A stretch of DNA of 64,000 nt, taken from assembly GCA_035582835.1 (NCBI GenBank), contig JAYKAV010000778.1:2829860-2893859 (forward strand), given 5' to 3'. The position numbers and the translations under genes were made by a program. Shown in pieces: positions 62,301-64,000 of this stretch. The stretch comes from Phoebastria nigripes (lineage: Eukaryota > Chordata > Aves > Procellariiformes > Diomedeidae). The stretch's first letter is position 1; each line of letters opens with the position of its first letter. The notes beneath the pieces were generated by a model. That model saw only the letters and a list, made by a program, of their open reading frames with translations, made no database searches and was not told the DNA's origin.

Positions 62301-64000
62301 AATCATTCGTTCTCTCTGTTGGTTTTATGTACTGATGTCAAGCTATGCTCTTTTAAATGCTTGTTTTCTTACTCTGTGGCAAACTTCTAATTACGTATCC
62401 AGTGTAGGATTGCAACCATTAGTATTCAGATGTTAACTCCACGCAGTATCGCTCAGACTGAAGCACATTAGTGTCAAACTGTTAAATATTATTCAGAGGA
62501 GCTGACAGACAAGTTTGACAGTACTTACTCATCAGTGGTTTACTAGCACTGCACTTATCTGCTTGATTAAAAAAAAAAAAAAGACCTAATGCCCTTTTTT
62601 TTTTTTTCTTTCTTTCACTGTAAGTAAAGTTAATAGTATAATCAAGTGAGTATATATCGCTTGGTGATAATGCTATAGATCAACTGTCAAATTCCAAGGT
62701 TGAATTAGCAGAAATATTAAAATTTGATAGACTTCTTCAGTGGCAAGGATTTGAGATGACAAACTGGCAGCTCCTGTCCTTACCAGGATCTCAAATGTCC
62801 ATTTCCTTTTGAGTGTGACAGAATGTTTCAGTTTGCTAACAAAATCCCTTTTTGACAGATGACAGGTAGCTTCTCCAACACAACCCAAAGAAGAAAGTCT
62901 TCATTTNAAAAAAAAAAAAAAAAAAAAAAAAAAATTAGGTGGGTTTTCCTCCTCAGAGGTTAATACGCTAGAGAAACTTTAAAAACAGCATTTCTGTGAA
63001 ATTTTGAGAGACTTCTATCTGAGGTTAGTGCTAACATGTACCTGTTGCAGTGAGGAGTCATGAATGTTCTTGGAACTTGCACAAACACAAACTGCCAAGT
63101 ACTAAATGACATGAGGTTCAAAAAATGAAATTTGAACATTTGAGGTTTACAGCTCTGTTGCAGATACTAAATTTGTGTGTTGTGCGTTTTAAAAGTATGG
63201 CCTTCTTGCCTTTCTTCTCCTCCAGCAGAGACCTCAGTCACCTTTCTTTTAGATACTGAATTTAAAAAAAAAAAACCCCACCTATGAAAAAGTCAAGCAA
63301 TTAGTTTCTTATCCTCCCCTTCTGTAAGCTTCTGATGGCTTTTTCCAGTGCTCATAGTTGCCTTATGCTTTGCTTGCTCTTTTTCTTCACTTCTAGACTT
63401 TATTTTCTTGCCTACAGTGGCTGTGAGCCATTGATCACTAGTTTTAATGGTCACAGAGTATAGATTTTGTTTCCTTTCCTGCTTTGTGGCAGATGCTTGT
63501 GAAGTGGTGGCAGCAGGTAAAGCAATGAGGAGAAGCTGTATTTTCAACTTCGAGTGTTTAACCCCTCTTTTCTCAGGTAGCTTCATTGTATTATGTCGTG
63601 ATGTTTACATCTGTTTAATGTTAATTATTTTTGTGTCTCTTAATTTTTGAACTTCTTGGTTCATATTTCCAAACCAGTTGGACTAAAAATTGTTTTTATT
63701 GTTACAACAGAAGCTAAAATTTTTGCAATTCTCTGATTTCAGAATGTATGTCTTTAAAAAAGTATCGATTTTAAAACTTTCAGGCCTAGATTTGCAGAAG
63801 GACAAATTCAGACTGTTTTGGACCTTTTCTGGTAAAGTGGATTCTGCACCCAAGACTCATCTGCAGTTAGCCTCCTGTTCACCTTGCCTGGCTGAAGACT
63901 GGCCTTTGGAACTAACTGGTGACTTGAGCTCTTATATCACCAAAGATACGATGCCTTCTTACAGCTGTTTTTTTCTGTATGTCATTGCATTGTTGCCATC
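59319..64000. other. Non-coding stretch to the window end, no gene recognised
   Basis: AT-rich sequence on which T clearly exceeds A on the + strand. It holds T-runs near 59,438 and 60,686, poly-A runs near 62,568 and 62,908-62,934 (preceded by an N at 62,907), and another near 63,262. Open stretches at 61,171-61,503 and 63,293-63,586 resemble no known protein. No exon could be supported. Confidence 0.5.
62908..62934 (+). repeat. Poly-A tract, 27 A
   Basis: A pure A run preceded by an ambiguous base at 62,907. No retroposed sequence is recognisable to its left. Its length is unreliable in the assembly. Confidence 0.95.

Noticed and set aside
1..64000. A new multi-gene or defence-type system
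   Set aside because: No operon-like clusters, recognisable catalytic domains or repeat-spacer structures exist. The window is typical gene-poor avian DNA.

Overview
This window looks like nuclear DNA from a bird. The evidence is five CR1 LINE 3' ends with the typical terminal ATTCTATGAT/ATTCTGTGATTCT tail, three copies of an ERVL-type LTR family common in avian genomes, amniote MIR/L3-like fossils, an AT-rich background poor in CpG, and one sharp CpG island. There is no bacterial or viral gene organisation. Scattered single N bases and two N runs (7126-7470 and 53427-53500) mark it as draft assembly. No recognisable protein-coding gene is complete here. The open frames are about as long as chance allows in this much AT-rich DNA, and none resembles a family I know.

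Layout. Bases 68-586 are a 5'-truncated CR1 that still carries the C-terminal end of its reverse-transcriptase ORF. From 587 to about 32,450 the sequence is non-coding and repeat-poor. It holds the first N gap inside a purine-rich microsatellite, a few ancient MIR/L3/CR1-like remnants (12.3, 15.0 and 26.8 kb), three short tandem duplications (13.4, 14.1 and 15.5 kb) and one old, decayed solo LTR (24,700-25,296). From about 32,460 to 33,650 composition changes abruptly: a G-rich shoulder is followed by a dense CpG island with an AP-1-like site and a good splice donor (CAG|GTTAGT at 33,114/33,115). This is the best candidate for a gene promoter and non-coding first exon, reading rightwards. From 33.7 to 64 kb the sequence looks like a long intron or gene-poor flank. 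It contains two nearly identical young solo LTRs in opposite orientation (48,760-49,358 and 57,418-58,016, each 599 bp with its own 5-bp target duplication), four more CR1 tails all on the + strand, ancient repeats, microsatellites, and a few splice-flanked segments that might be exons but are unproven.

Interpretation. The simplest reading is the 5' end of a vertebrate gene whose promoter lies near 32.9-33.1 kb, with an intergenic region to the left and a large first intron to the right. The gene cannot be named from this sequence. I found no evidence of a new multi-gene system. The most informative observations are the orphan promoter, the young inverted LTR pair with a palindromic TATA box, the duplicated flanks of the second assembly gap, and some possible conserved non-coding or exon-like segments.
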